From a virus, in IMG/VR virus record IMGVR_UViG_3300021425_000143, positions 1 through 27,715 of that record: a stretch of 27,715 bases of DNA; one strand, 5' to 3'. Below the pieces are notes generated by a model. The model saw only the letters and a program-made list of their open reading frames with translations. It ran no database searches and was not told where the DNA came from. Numbering within the stretch: the stretch's first letter is position 1; each line of letters opens with the position of its first letter. Made by a program: the position numbers and the translations under genes. Shown piece after piece: positions 12,862 through 21,426 of the stretch.

Positions 12862-15800
12862 CGGTGAACACCGAAATATCCATGTACTGTCCAATAGCTT
12901 CTGAAGCTTTAGTCTTCAATGCTTCATAGTAGTCCATGTCAACAAACAACTCGTATTCCTCATCACGCTGTCTTGCCACGTCAGACAAGACCCAAAGGTA
13001 GCCCTTGGTTCCTGCGACTGCGTGCTGCTTTCCGTCATCGTCAATGCGTAGAAGCTTTCCGCCATCCTGTTTAACTGGAATATAAACCCCAGTCTTACCG
13101 ACGTGCACCATCTCCTCGACAATCTCTGTACCGTTAAATGCAAGGTACTGTGCGCCCTTGGTGACATTCCGGGACTCGAAGAGGTCCTCGATGAGAACTG
13201 GTTCTTTGGTGAACAAGGTTTTGTAAACATACGGGTGTTGGAATTGTGACCCAACAGCAGTCCACTTGTTTCCGTCGTAGGCAATATAGACAGCTTCGTT
13301 CACCAAAGCAAGGCGCTCATAGGTAGCCTCATGTTCAAAGTCGTAGCCGTACTTCTTACCATACTCGTTGACAAATGTAATGATCTTTTCGTCAGCGTTG
13401 ACAATCTTGACTGAGTCAGTCTTCACGTGGCACACAGTGTAACCTTGTGCTTGGATCTCGTGCTTCAAGTCGATCATAAACAATGATCCACGCTTAGCAA
13501 CGATGTTGTCAACGTTACGCTTGTCTCGGAATGGGTTCTCAAAGCGAGCGCTAGTCAAGCCGTACACAATGTTGATGACAATCTTCAGAGCGTAGCTAAG
13601 AGCTTCCGCATCGTCTTCCGACTCCAAATATGGAGCCAGCTTGCCACCAATCATACTGCGAGCCTTGTCGTAGTCTCGGTGCTTAATAGCCATACGAGCA
13701 TCCTTCAACATGGTGAAGTTCTCAGTGTATGGACCAAACAGGTTTAGCTGCTCAATCGTAGTTGGGTGCATTGATGCAATATCAAGCAGTGCTACGTTCT
13801 CATAGACGCCAGGTTCTGCGTAGACATAGCCACCTTCGCCGGTAACTTCATCACGGTATGTGCTTTTGCCATCATACATGTGAAACTCGTACCCAGGGAA
13901 CTCTTCTGCAAGATCCTTGTACACGAATTCTGCTTGTGGGTTCTTGTTACCCTCAAATATGATTGCTGCGGTATGTTTCTGCGTAGAGTCGTTGACCGAA
14001 AGGCCTGAGATGTCCGCAAGAATCTTGCGTGCGACAAAGTCCTGACGACGATCATTAAATACCGCTTCAGTGGCAATAACGTCGTTCTCGCAATACTCAA
14101 TTACCTTAGGCCATTGGTCTTCTGGGCAAGGTTGATCCCAGGGTAGGTCCATCTCCATGTGAGTAATCCCAAGTTCGATTTGGAACTTCTTCAAACCCTG
14201 CTTCTTTGAGCTAAAATCGTAAATATCCGCATAGGACATTCCGTATGCAGCTGCAAAACGAGCATCCGTTTTGTTGTCAATAATACCTTTACTCACGTTA
14301 TAGACAGCTTCGTTATCAAAGCCCATGTAGCGTGCGTACAGAATATGATTGTCATAGCGACGGTTGTTGAATCCAACTAGCTTCATGTCGAAGAGAACTT
14401 CAACTTCTGCGGGCGTTGGGTTAACCATAGTGGTAACGCCGTCTACGCCTTCCTTCTTCCAACAAATAAGGAGAAGGTTTGGATAGACCTCGACGTCAAA
14501 GAAGACGATAGCATCGTCGTTGTCGTCGACTGGGTCTACGGATACGTGGGTGTCTTCACTTTGGAACTTCATGTCCTTTACAACCTTAAGCGCAACCAAA
14601 GATTGGTTTGAGCTCTTTGCTGCAAAAGACATAATGTCTGGACGCATGTCTTGTACGTCATACGTCATTCCGGAGTCGTAGGCGTCCTGCAGAATTTTAG
14701 CAATGAAGTCGACCGAGGATTTAGTTCCCGGATGAATCTCTTTGCGCAAATTGCTGCCAATTAGCCTACGAACCGAAGCTTCACTTGTCATTTGACTTTT
14801 ATCAATCACTTTAGCTTCTTTCTTAGGTAGTCCGCCTGAAATATGTGCAATTGGTAGATCGTTGCACTTCCATAGCTTCCTTCTTAGAGATGCGTCGCCC
14901 AAGAGCGTCTTCACCTCAATACCCACATCGTAGATAGATGCAAGTTCTTCCACATTGCCTGCGTAAATATAGTGCAGGTGTAGTCCGCAACCACTCTTAC
15001 TTGTTTCGGTGTAGGTGGGAGGCCACTCACTAGCAGCCGCTAGGTTGACTTCCAGATCCTTCTCGCCATCTTCGTCCGTAAGATCGAAGTCAATGACAAT
15101 ATGATGCTCAGGGACTTTAACAAAGTGTAGATCTGTGGTAACAATCTGTGAAAGCGTGCAATCTACGTTGACCCACTTCTGTCCTGGAAACCCACTTTCC
15201 TTAGCGACTTGTGCTGGTTGGTCTGGGTATGTTGCGTCAAACACCGATTGGTCATAGATGGGATCCATGACGGTTAGCTCTAACCATTCAAATGTGTCCA
15301 CTGGTACTTCCTCTGCGTCGTTAGATTTTAATGATATACCCTTAAAGCCCAGGAAGACGCTGCGTTGACGCTCACCGTTGATCATGTACCGGTCGTGATA
15401 GCCATCAAAATATGCCAATAGCTCTTCACGGAACTGCATACGACGAAGCACATAGGTTTCCCCAGCTTCTTCGCACCACTGTTTGTACAAGTCATAGGCT
15501 CGTGTCAGCGTTATGCCCTCTTGGTCCTCTAGGTAGTCTTGGTTGTCGAACACAAAGTTGTAGAATGCATTCGTCTTAGCCATCATCGCTGTAGAAATAT
15601 ACTTGTCATACACATTGCGCCCAAGGTCGTTAAAGACCTCTGCACAGTGGTAGGCGATAGCACCCAGCTCAAAGTCGATCTGAGTGTCCATCAAATATAG
15701 ATAGCGATCCGGAGCGATACGTTTGCCCGTAGGGTGTACGTCAATCAAGCGTCGCAGAATACCAGCATTAGCATCCGTGATTCGAATCGGTGAGTTAGTA

Positions 15801-16651
15801 GCTACGAACAATAGTGCAGCTAGGCTAACCTCGATAGGTGTTTGATACTTTTGCTTGAGTAGAATGGGTTCGTGTGACACAATCGAGTTCAACAATGTGT
15901 TGTCATTAATCTTAGATAGGTCACCGTCATCTTGAATAGCAACGAGAGGATTGTTTCGAAACACTTCCGTTGAGAAAGAGTCCTGTCTATTCCCTAAAGC
16001 TGCAGCATCAAATGCAATGATGTATCCAGGGAACAGCTTCTCCATGATTCTAAATATAGTCGACTTACCAGTGCCTGGTGCACCAAACAAAGCAAAGAAC
16101 TTCTGCAAGTTCTGCGCTTCGTTAGTGACTAAGGCGCCAATAGCCCACTCAAGCTTCATGCGTTCGTCAGGAGAATATAGAGTCCCAACAATCTCATTCC
16201 ACGCACGACATTCACCAGGACCAAGAGCGTAAGGCACTTTCCTAGTTACAAAGTCTTCTCGCCCAACAACATCATTTGCGAACATCATCTTGCGGTCGAA
16301 CAGTTGAAAACGGTTTCCGGAATATCGAAAGAATTCGGCAGACTTGCGCCACAAGTGGTTGCTGTTACGAACCTTGGTTATTTTGATCTCGCAATCAGGA
16401 CCGTAGATGTCGTTAACTGCTCTCTCAACGTACTCGTCAGTGAGTCTGTAGAACTCTTGCTCAACGCTGGTGTTTGCGTTTTGTGAGAGGCTGTCTGCAG
16501 TTACCCACAACCCCGTGTTTTCGTCCCAGATAGCGTAAATATCCTTGCCTTGCGTCATCACGTACTTGGTGTAGTCCATGTGAAACTGTGGCTCTATAGT
16601 TTCGATACCGGTAGACTTGTCTACAATTTTCATTGGGTAGAAGTAATCCAT
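12854..16651 (-). CDS. Fused SF3 helicase / primase-polymerase / family B DNA polymerase
   Basis: The 1265-residue protein has three modules. Residues ~130-420: a D5/P4-type superfamily 3 helicase with Walker A GAPGTGKST (~190), Walker B region PLVAIQDDGD and sensor LLFVATNSPIRI. Residues ~520-620: an archaeo-eukaryotic primase (PrimPol) core, with VIDFDL (hDhD), SGCGLHLHY (the SGxGxH motif) and IEVK as a third-motif candidate. Residues ~710-1250: family B polymerase with exonuclease motifs FFDVEVYPN, LVGFNNRRYDN and YCENDV, then motif A LLDIASMHPTT, motif B KIVINIVYGL and motif C VKTDSVKI. All catalytic acids look present. It would unwind, prime and extend DNA with proofreading. The start has a GAGGAGG site and the next gene overlaps its end. 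A three-part fusion of this order is unusual to my knowledge. The primase part is the least certain. Confidence 0.85.
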   Translation of the reverse strand: MDYFYPMKIVDKSTGIETIEPQFHMDYTKYVMTQGKDIYAIWDENTGLWVTADSLSQNANTSVEQEFYRLTDEYVERAVNDIYGPDCEIKITKVRNSNHLWRKSAEFFRYSGNRFQLFDRKMMFANDVVGREDFVTRKVPYALGPGECRAWNEIVGTLYSPDERMKLEWAIGALVTNEAQNLQKFFALFGAPGTGKSTIFRIMEKLFPGYIIAFDAAALGNRQDSFSTEVFRNNPLVAIQDDGDLSKINDNTLLNSIVSHEPILLKQKYQTPIEVSLAALLFVATNSPIRITDANAGILRRLIDVHPTGKRIAPDRYLYLMDTQIDFELGAIAYHCAEVFNDLGRNVYDKYISTAMMAKTNAFYNFVFDNQDYLEDQEGITLTRAYDLYKQWCEEAGETYVLRRMQFREELLAYFDGYHDRYMINGERQRSVFLGFKGISLKSNDAEEVPVDTFEWLELTVMDPIYDQSVFDATYPDQPAQVAKESGFPGQKWVNVDCTLSQIVTTDLHFVKVPEHHIVIDFDLTDEDGEKDLEVNLAAASEWPPTYTETSKSGCGLHLHYIYAGNVEELASIYDVGIEVKTLLGDASLRRKLWKCNDLPIAHISGGLPKKEAKVIDKSQMTSEASVRRLIGSNLRKEIHPGTKSSVDFIAKILQDAYDSGMTYDVQDMRPDIMSFAAKSSNQSLVALKVVKDMKFQSEDTHVSVDPVDDNDDAIVFFDVEVYPNLLLICWKKEGVDGVTTMVNPTPAEVEVLFDMKLVGFNNRRYDNHILYARYMGFDNEAVYNVSKGIIDNKTDARFAAAYGMSYADIYDFSSKKQGLKKFQIELGITHMEMDLPWDQPCPEDQWPKVIEYCENDVIATEAVFNDRRQDFVARKILADISGLSVNDSTQKHTAAIIFEGNKNPQAEFVYKDLAEEFPGYEFHMYDGKSTYRDEVTGEGGYVYAEPGVYENVALLDIASMHPTTIEQLNLFGPYTENFTMLKDARMAIKHRDYDKARSMIGGKLAPYLESEDDAEALSYALKIVINIVYGLTSARFENPFRDKRNVDNIVAKRGSLFMIDLKHEIQAQGYTVCHVKTDSVKIVNADEKIITFVNEYGKKYGYDFEHEATYERLALVNEAVYIAYDGNKWTAVGSQFQHPYVYKTLFTKEPVLIEDLFESRNVTKGAQYLAFNGTEIVEEMVHVGKTGVYIPVKQDGGKLLRIDDDGKQHAVAGTKGYLWVLSDVARQRDEEYELFVDMDYYEALKTKASEAIGQYMDISVFTDV

Positions 16652-16662
16652 TCAACCTCCTC

Positions 16663-17190
16663 TCACAAATCGTTGTCTGATAAATATGCATGAAACTGAT
16701 ACCAGATCTCAACCTTCGTTTGGTCTTGTTTAAAGTTGCGCAGGGGGAACAAGCCCCCAAACCCATCCGGTTCGTACTGTCTCCATATAAACTGGTCTAA
16801 AATATCAGCAACTAAAGAATCGCTATTAGTCGTTGCGTCATTCATTTCAGAAAGTCCCAGGTTGCCAAGCATTAACCAAAACCAATCAGACATAGACTCG
16901 TCCATTTGGAATTCGATGTCGTAAGCCAAGGCAATCAGCATCTCTAAAACTGAAACTCCAGTGTTGTCAAAATATGGATCACCCACCTCTTGAATCTCGT
17001 ATAGAAACTCATCACGTAGCTCCAACCCCTTCGCTGCACGATTGTCATCCCCAGAAATAGTCCACACAAACTCGGTTGAGTGGAGTTTCCGAAGAAGATT
17101 ATCGTGTTTTAGCGAAGGGGTTGGCACTGCTACATAATCAACTTTGTTCGAAAGCCAAGTGAAGTACGAGTCCTCAATTGGCCCGTACAT
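16663..17190 (-). CDS. Conserved phage protein upstream of the replicase, function unknown
   Basis: The 175-residue acidic protein matches a family I recall from many siphoviruses: a YF-x-WLSNKV opening, RKLHSTEFVWTISGDDNRAAKG, LRDEFLYE, SVLEMLIALAYDIE, SDWFWLMLGNLGL and finally EPDGFGGLFPLRN plus VEIWYQFHAYL. Its function is not known to me. It is probably helical and soluble. It lies four bases after the upstream membrane-protein gene and twelve before the replicase, whose ribosome site it nearly touches. Confidence 0.72.
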   Translation of the reverse strand: MYGPIEDSYFTWLSNKVDYVAVPTPSLKHDNLLRKLHSTEFVWTISGDDNRAAKGLELRDEFLYEIQEVGDPYFDNTGVSVLEMLIALAYDIEFQMDESMSDWFWLMLGNLGLSEMNDATTNSDSLVADILDQFIWRQYEPDGFGGLFPLRNFKQDQTKVEIWYQFHAYLSDNDL

Positions 17191-17194
17191 GTTA

Positions 17195-18043
17195 CTACTC
17201 TTCCCAATCTTTACTACGAGTGAGGCGCCGTTCAGGAAGTTCTACATCAGACGCATCTACGCCAAGAATTTCCTCAGCATAGGTCCCATTTACAAGCACA
17301 ACCTCGTACTCTGCTTTGAGAGTCTCGTTTCGAATATACAGAACGTCTTCTTGGTTTGTGCCCTTACCAAACTCGTTCATGAAGTCTGTACCTAACACTT
17401 CTGTTGTGTTATAGATAGGACGGTCATGCGGGTCAACTAGTGTGTAGTCTCCAGAGTAATACATCAGGGTGTCCTGGGTGTAGCCACGCTCGTCCTGGAA
17501 GAATTCGTCTTCGTGAAGCACGTAGACGCTCTTACCCTTACGCTCTTTGGCTACCTGCTGATGATCCCATTCTACCTCTGCAAATATAGAATGCGTTTCC
17601 TCAACTTCCTCAACCTCGACACGGCTCATGAGAGCTTCGTCTAGCTGTTCTTCGGTCATACCCATGATGGTATTTACCATCTCAGACTTAAGGACCTCTA
17701 CAACTTCAGCTTTGAATTCGTCGACACTCGTGTAGTTCCCTGGGTCGTTTCCTGGAGGGATTGGATCCACGTATGCATCTATGGTGGGCGGATCGTGTTT
17801 AACTGCATCTTTGTTTGCCTCGGCAACTAGCGCTTTGGTACGCAAGATGTCCTGCATAATCTCTGAGTCTTCTGCAAGCGGCGGAACGACTTGTTCAACA
17901 CGAGAATCCTGGTAACGCCTAAACGCTTTCTTGCCGAAATATGCGACAGCGCCAACAGCAACCACCACTGCCCCTATGGTGACTGCTCGTCCCTTAAGGC
18001 TTTTTGTTGTCTCCAACGTTTCTTCTAGAGTTTCCTCTTCCAT
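17195..18043 (-). CDS. Membrane-anchored acidic protein
   Basis: The 282-residue protein has one transmembrane segment at ~20-36 (VTIGAVVVAVGAVAYFG) after an acidic start, then a basic stop-transfer (KKAFRRYQDSR). A long acidic, probably disordered stretch follows, and a C-terminal domain with VYVLHEDEFFQDERGYTQ, TLMYYSGDYTLVDPHDRPI and VLGTDFMNEFGKG. Similar C-terminal domains occur in proteins of many phages without known role. The start has AGAAAGG. It belongs to a row of membrane-anchored proteins (17195-22287). Confidence 0.7.
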   Translation of the reverse strand: MEEETLEETLETTKSLKGRAVTIGAVVVAVGAVAYFGKKAFRRYQDSRVEQVVPPLAEDSEIMQDILRTKALVAEANKDAVKHDPPTIDAYVDPIPPGNDPGNYTSVDEFKAEVVEVLKSEMVNTIMGMTEEQLDEALMSRVEVEEVEETHSIFAEVEWDHQQVAKERKGKSVYVLHEDEFFQDERGYTQDTLMYYSGDYTLVDPHDRPIYNTTEVLGTDFMNEFGKGTNQEDVLYIRNETLKAEYEVVLVNGTYAEEILGVDASDVELPERRLTRSKDWEE

Positions 18044-18074
18044 GATTACCTTCTTTCTAAATATAGATGTTGTA

Positions 18075-18923
18075 TTAACCTAGGTGTTCGGCAATAGTAC
18101 CCTTGTCCACGTTGAATGTGAGTAGTACTGCTTGTTCTGGCCCATTGACAAATTCACGGTTGTAAGGCACCTCGATGCCGAAGTCTACGTAGTTGTCGCC
18201 AAGGTCGTTACCATCTGGTACGTATCGCCAACCGACAATTTGACCTGCAGCGGAACGAGGCAAGCCAAGGTTGTCGTAGACCTCATTGAGGAACAAGTGA
18301 CCGCGTGACTGCAGAATATCGTTGAAGTAGTTCTGCTGACAACTCAAGAACAAGCGGTTGTGCTCATTGTTGCGCTGGTATTGCAAAGAGTGCTCGTCAA
18401 AGAAACGAGAGTGAGGCGACGCAGGAGTCGTGCGAACTACACCACGCTCGTTGCCGGCCTCATCCAAGATTGACTCTTCTTCAACGTTGAGGAACAGTTC
18501 TTGCTCTTTCTCTTCGCCAATCTCATTTCGCACACGATCACGATACTCTTCGAAAGCCACGGAAAGGCTAGAATACGCTGCTGTAAGCGCTGCGTTCCGG
18601 CGAGTCAGCTCGTTGTGTGAGTTGACCAGAAGCGAAACACCCGCTGCGCCAGTGACGACAGCAGGCGCATACAGCTTGGTGATCTTCATTGCAGCACGGG
18701 TATACGCCATAGCCAAATCTGAATGCTTTTCTGCGGTTTCCCTAGTGTGCGCAATGTCTTGCTCAATATCTTCAATTGTTTCCTCGAGCTTGAGCGTGGA
18801 CTTACAGGCCCACACACCAGCAACGACCACAGCAGTAAGGCCAAAACCGAAAGTAATGTGCGGTCGATTCTGCTTAAGCGAAGCGCTTTTGTTTGCTACT
18901 AATTGTGTAATTTTGTTCTTCAT
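18075..18923 (-). CDS. DUF6353-like phage membrane protein
   Basis: The 282-residue protein has an N-terminal hydrophobic segment (FGFGLTAVVVAGVWACK, ~24-40), a helical linker, and a second hydrophobic stretch (LYAPAVVTGAAGVSLLV, ~86-102). AAYSSLSVAFEEYRDRVRNE and IGEEKEQELF follow, then a C-terminal domain with SPHSRFFDEHS, LFLNEVYDNLGLPRS and GWRYVPDG. The pattern fits the family I know as DUF6353, membrane proteins of phages with unknown function. The protein at 20152 shares the AAYxxxxxAYxEYRxxVxxxIGE block and the late ...DxLGL...GW block. The start has AAAGGGGA. Confidence 0.75.
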   Translation of the reverse strand: MKNKITQLVANKSASLKQNRPHITFGFGLTAVVVAGVWACKSTLKLEETIEDIEQDIAHTRETAEKHSDLAMAYTRAAMKITKLYAPAVVTGAAGVSLLVNSHNELTRRNAALTAAYSSLSVAFEEYRDRVRNEIGEEKEQELFLNVEEESILDEAGNERGVVRTTPASPHSRFFDEHSLQYQRNNEHNRLFLSCQQNYFNDILQSRGHLFLNEVYDNLGLPRSAAGQIVGWRYVPDGNDLGDNYVDFGIEVPYNREFVNGPEQAVLLTFNVDKGTIAEHLG

Positions 18924-18950
18924 AGAATCCCCTTTCTTAGGTAAATATAA

Positions 18951-19595
18951 TCAGATAGGTTCTGCGTTTGGCAGCTCGATAAGCCAGCCTTCACGGACCT
19001 GTGCAATTCCAGGACTTGGTAGTACTCGCCACCCCCACTTATTGTCCGTCATAGACGTGGGCATGTTAAGCAAGTCGTAAAGATCTGCAACAGACACTCG
19101 CTCGTATTGATCGAGAATATCGGACATACGCTCCACGACTAGTTCTGCATCATCACGAGAATGTAAGATGATGTCAGATCCGATGCCATGCCCACGAGGC
19201 ATTAAACGAGGCGGTTGGTCGGGAAGAACCTGATACGCATCTCTAGGATATGGAGCTTGCTGGCGACGCACAGGGTGTTGGTATGTAGTACGTGACCTAT
19301 ACCTGTCACTGCCAGGTCCGCTAGGCGGAAGTCGATGTGCATGTTCTCCATAAACTATACGCCTGATGCCCTGGTTGGCAGAATCGACGATGAGGTTTCG
19401 AATCGCAGGGAATATAACCTCGGCAGCGACCGTGGAAGCAGCTTCCTTAGCGTCCCCACCAAAGAAGATCTGCTTGATGCGAGAACCAAGACTTCGCTTC
19501 TTCCTAGTGACCCCTTGTGTGACTACCGGATCGAGTTTAACCCGTTCTGTGTCTTTGGTTGCAGGAGTCTTTTCTTTTTGTTTACTGTAATCCAT
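18951..19595 (-). CDS. Conserved phage protein with C-terminal TDNKWGW domain
   Basis: The 214-residue protein starts with an AGGAG site. A basic N-terminal half ends in a proline/arginine-rich linker (~95-140). The C-terminal part has VVERMSDILDQYERVSVADLYDLL and TDNKWGWRVLPSPG, ending REGWLIELPNAEPI. This C-terminal arrangement is common in phage proteins encoded beside DUF6353-type proteins and a tail-chaperone-like gene, as here. No biochemical role is known to me. IKQIFFGGDAKEAASTVAAEVIFPAI at ~40-65 may associate with the membrane but is not a clear transmembrane span. Confidence 0.7.
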   Translation of the reverse strand: MDYSKQKEKTPATKDTERVKLDPVVTQGVTRKKRSLGSRIKQIFFGGDAKEAASTVAAEVIFPAIRNLIVDSANQGIRRIVYGEHAHRLPPSGPGSDRYRSRTTYQHPVRRQQAPYPRDAYQVLPDQPPRLMPRGHGIGSDIILHSRDDAELVVERMSDILDQYERVSVADLYDLLNMPTSMTDNKWGWRVLPSPGIAQVREGWLIELPNAEPI

Positions 19596-19609
19596 AAATG
19601 TCTCCTATC

Positions 19610-20098
19610 TCAGTCTTGCCGCATTGGGTTTGCTGGTTCTGGCGGAATATAGCTTGGGTCTACCATAGCAGGTTGTGCAGGCACGTTGGGTGTAGGCATC
19701 GGTCGAGTCTGATTAATCTCGCTTTGGATCTGTGATGTCAATTCTGCAGGCATAAGCCCCAGAATGAAGTCAGAAGCTTTTTGATCGTCCTGAGCAAGCT
19801 CCATGAAGAGTGCGTCAAATGCCGCAGTCTGAGAAAAAGCTTCCCGAATATCGTCTGACTTGACGAAGCGGTCGCCGTCTTCGGAGCGCTCACCGTATGC
19901 CAACAAGATGATCTTCTTGAATTCAGCAATGAGTGCAGAACTTTCCTGTGAGTCAACGATGCGCTGAAGTGAAGCCGCAAGGCCGCCTTCGGCAGAACCG
20001 TCCAACTCGAGAAGCTCGGTCTTTGTAAGGTTGAAGTAGAACGTTTTGTTCTTAGCTTCACCGTCAAAGTTAGTGTAGTTAACTGATCTTTTCAACAT
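19610..20098 (-). CDS. Phage tail assembly chaperone-like protein
   Basis: The 162-residue protein follows a CTAGGAGG site. YTNFDGEAKNKTFYFNLTKTEL, then GGLAASLQRIVDS, FKKIILLAYGERSEDGDRF, FSQTAAFDALFMELAQDDQKASDFI and LMPAEL match the tail assembly chaperone family I recall from siphoviruses; these coat the tape measure before tube assembly. A proline-rich tail (TRPMPTPNVPAQPAM) follows. Its place is odd: chaperone genes normally lie just upstream of the tape measure gene, but here it is about 4 kb downstream. I see no frameshift product; the next gene has its own start. It has its own type II element. Confidence 0.72.
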   Translation of the reverse strand: MLKRSVNYTNFDGEAKNKTFYFNLTKTELLELDGSAEGGLAASLQRIVDSQESSALIAEFKKIILLAYGERSEDGDRFVKSDDIREAFSQTAAFDALFMELAQDDQKASDFILGLMPAELTSQIQSEINQTRPMPTPNVPAQPAMVDPSYIPPEPANPMRQD

Positions 20099-20119
20099 GG
20101 TGCCTCCTAGGCAAAAAAG

Positions 20120-20143
20120 CAGTTTAATGACATGCCTAGGTCG
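20120..20143 (-). promoter_or_regulatory. Upstream element type II, copy 3
   Basis: The minus strand reads CGACCTAGGCATGTC then ATTAAACTG, 23 bases from the ATG at 20098. CCTAGGC within it (20134-20140) is complementary to GCCTAGG at 20106-20112, which overlaps the ribosome site, so an RNA form could mask the start of the chaperone gene. Confidence 0.58.
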
Positions 20144-20151
20144 TGAATAAG

Positions 20152-20910
20152 TTACTTGAGTGGCTTAACGTAGTTATACGAGAAAGCAAGAACGGGTTTT
20201 CCGCTCTTGTCTAAAACTGGCGCAAACTGTAGATCAAGTTGTTTGTCTGAGTCCCAGCCCAGATTGTTCGATTCTGTAGTGCTTGCCAGTCCAACAAGAC
20301 CATAGAATTCGTCTAATGTTACATAGAACTCATGATTGATCTTGTAATTAATTGTGTTCACTGCAGTCTTCAACTTTTCTATGTCGCAGACAAAATATCG
20401 CCCAGTGTACTCTTCGAGACACAGGGTGTTATCGGCAGAAGCAATGAGCATTGACGCCCCAGGCGGGTTCTCAACAACATGTTTCTCCGAGATAGCTGCA
20501 CGAATCTTCTCTTCACGTTTTTCGCCGATCTCTCCAGCAACGTGCTCCTTGTACTCAGAATATGCACGGTCAACCATTGCGTAAGCTGCTGTAGCTGCAC
20601 TAACACGAGAAGAACTAACACGATTGCTGAGAACCATTAACGTGATTGTACCAGAACCGTATAGCATTGTGGGCACATAAAATCGCCAACAAGCCCTCAA
20701 AGCTTCTTTTGGTTCTATGATGTCAAATATAGCCACATCGGCCTCGTCTTCATGTCGCAGAAGGTCGAGGTGTTTGTTAGCACGCATCGTTGCTTTGGCA
20801 GCTTCGTATGATGTCAGTACGACTCCAAATATAGCTGCACCCACAAGGATCTCGGGTAGTCCGTCGCTGACTTTCTTTTGTACATTGCTAGCAAGAATGT
20901 CAAGCTTCAT
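20152..20910 (-). CDS. DUF6353-like phage membrane protein, paralogue of the gene at 18075
   Basis: The 252-residue protein has hydrophobic segments at ~19-35 (PEILVGAAIFGVVLTSY) and ~73-95 (FYVPTMLYGSGTITLMVL). AATAAYAMVDRAYSEYKEHV and AGEIGEKREEKIRAAI follow, then TGRYFVCDIEKL, FYVTLDEFYGLVGLAS, NNLGWDSDKQ and a final PVLAFSYNYVKPL. The order matches the gene at 18075 across both membrane and C-terminal regions, so the two are duplicates kept side by side. Function unknown; the family is found in many phages. It starts three bases after the stop of a 37-residue membrane gene. Confidence 0.73.
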   Translation of the reverse strand: MKLDILASNVQKKVSDGLPEILVGAAIFGVVLTSYEAAKATMRANKHLDLLRHEDEADVAIFDIIEPKEALRACWRFYVPTMLYGSGTITLMVLSNRVSSSRVSAATAAYAMVDRAYSEYKEHVAGEIGEKREEKIRAAISEKHVVENPPGASMLIASADNTLCLEEYTGRYFVCDIEKLKTAVNTINYKINHEFYVTLDEFYGLVGLASTTESNNLGWDSDKQLDLQFAPVLDKSGKPVLAFSYNYVKPLK

Positions 20911-20913
20911 AGA

Positions 20914-21027
20914 TCACCCTCGCATTTCACGTACAAATATGTAGATGAGCCAAAGCCCACCCGTGCAGATAGTCAAGAGTGCGTCAAACGAAAACTTGAA
21001 GATTCCGTAACTTTTTGCTTGTGCCAT
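20914..21027 (-). CDS. 37-residue single-pass membrane peptide
   Basis: The ATG at 21027 has a perfect TTAGGAGG site. The product starts MAQAKSYGIFKFSFDALLTI, continues with a hydrophobic segment including CTGGLWLIYIFV, and ends with a short charged REMRG. It stops three bases before the next start, so translation is coupled. A single-span membrane helper of unknown role; it could be a lysis peptide. Confidence 0.68.
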   Translation of the reverse strand: MAQAKSYGIFKFSFDALLTICTGGLWLIYIFVREMRG

Positions 21028-21053
21028 AATAGGCCTCCTAATTATTGTTGGTG

Positions 21054-21083
21054 TGAAAAAAAATGAAACCCGTGTGGGGCTTC
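21054..21083 (-). terminator. Intrinsic terminator
   Basis: On the minus strand GAAGCCC pairs with GGGTTTC around CACAC, followed by ATTTTTTTT. The hairpin begins within the stop codon of the gene ending at 21082. Confidence 0.78.
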
Positions 21084-21327
21084 AGGACGTAGATTCAGTT
21101 GCTAGCTCGATTGCAGCCTTGGCAGTTGCTTTGTCAAAAAGATACTCCCCCACACGAGTTTCTGCGCTACGCAAGATTCTGCCAATAGCAAAACCTACAA
21201 CATACGTCGCAGACGCAACTACGACTCCCGAAATAATCGTGTATCGATCGGGTTGCTCCTCCAGAAAAGCTTCGATCTGAGAAGCCTTGTCTTCTGACGG
21301 TGTGTAGTTAAAAATGTTTTTAATCAT
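21082..21327 (-). CDS. Small single-pass membrane protein
   Basis: The ATG at 21327 with a TTAGGAGG site gives 81 residues; the frame is open further upstream but runs through the leader without a ribosome site. The middle (IISGVVVASATYVVGFAIG, ~31-49) is a transmembrane segment, followed by a basic RILRSAETR and an acidic-alanine helix. The membrane segment resembles the one in the gene at 10597. The gene has a ~100-base leader with mutually exclusive hairpins and a terminator at its end, so it is a single-gene unit. Confidence 0.7.
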   Translation of the reverse strand: MIKNIFNYTPSEDKASQIEAFLEEQPDRYTIISGVVVASATYVVGFAIGRILRSAETRVGEYLFDKATAKAAIELATESTS

Positions 21328-21363
21328 TGGTCCTCCTAAGGAAAAAATTATTAGGTGTGTTTG

Positions 21364-21389
21364 GTTGGAGTCCCAACGACGAATCGTTG
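21364..21389 (-). promoter_or_regulatory. Two mutually exclusive leader hairpins
   Basis: In the leader of the gene at 21327, CAACGA-TTCG-TCGTTG (a stable UUCG tetraloop) and GTTGG-GACT-CCAAC share GTTG, so only one can form. Closer to the gene, CCTAA and TTAGG could pair and cover part of the ribosome site. The layout suggests an RNA switch, but no effector is apparent. Confidence 0.45.
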
Positions 21390-21426
21390 AGAGCGGGCTG
21401 TTGTTTAAAACATTTAGGTTTCCCTC

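Noticed and set aside
18430-19080. 216-codon plus-strand open frame
   Set aside because: It is antisense to the DUF6353-like gene and the next gene. It is serine/arginine-rich as antisense frames often are, and no other plus-strand gene exists.
18951-20098. Programmed frameshift joining the chaperone-like gene to the next gene
   Set aside because: The next gene has its own AGGAG site and start, and no slippery heptamer was seen near the chaperone stop.
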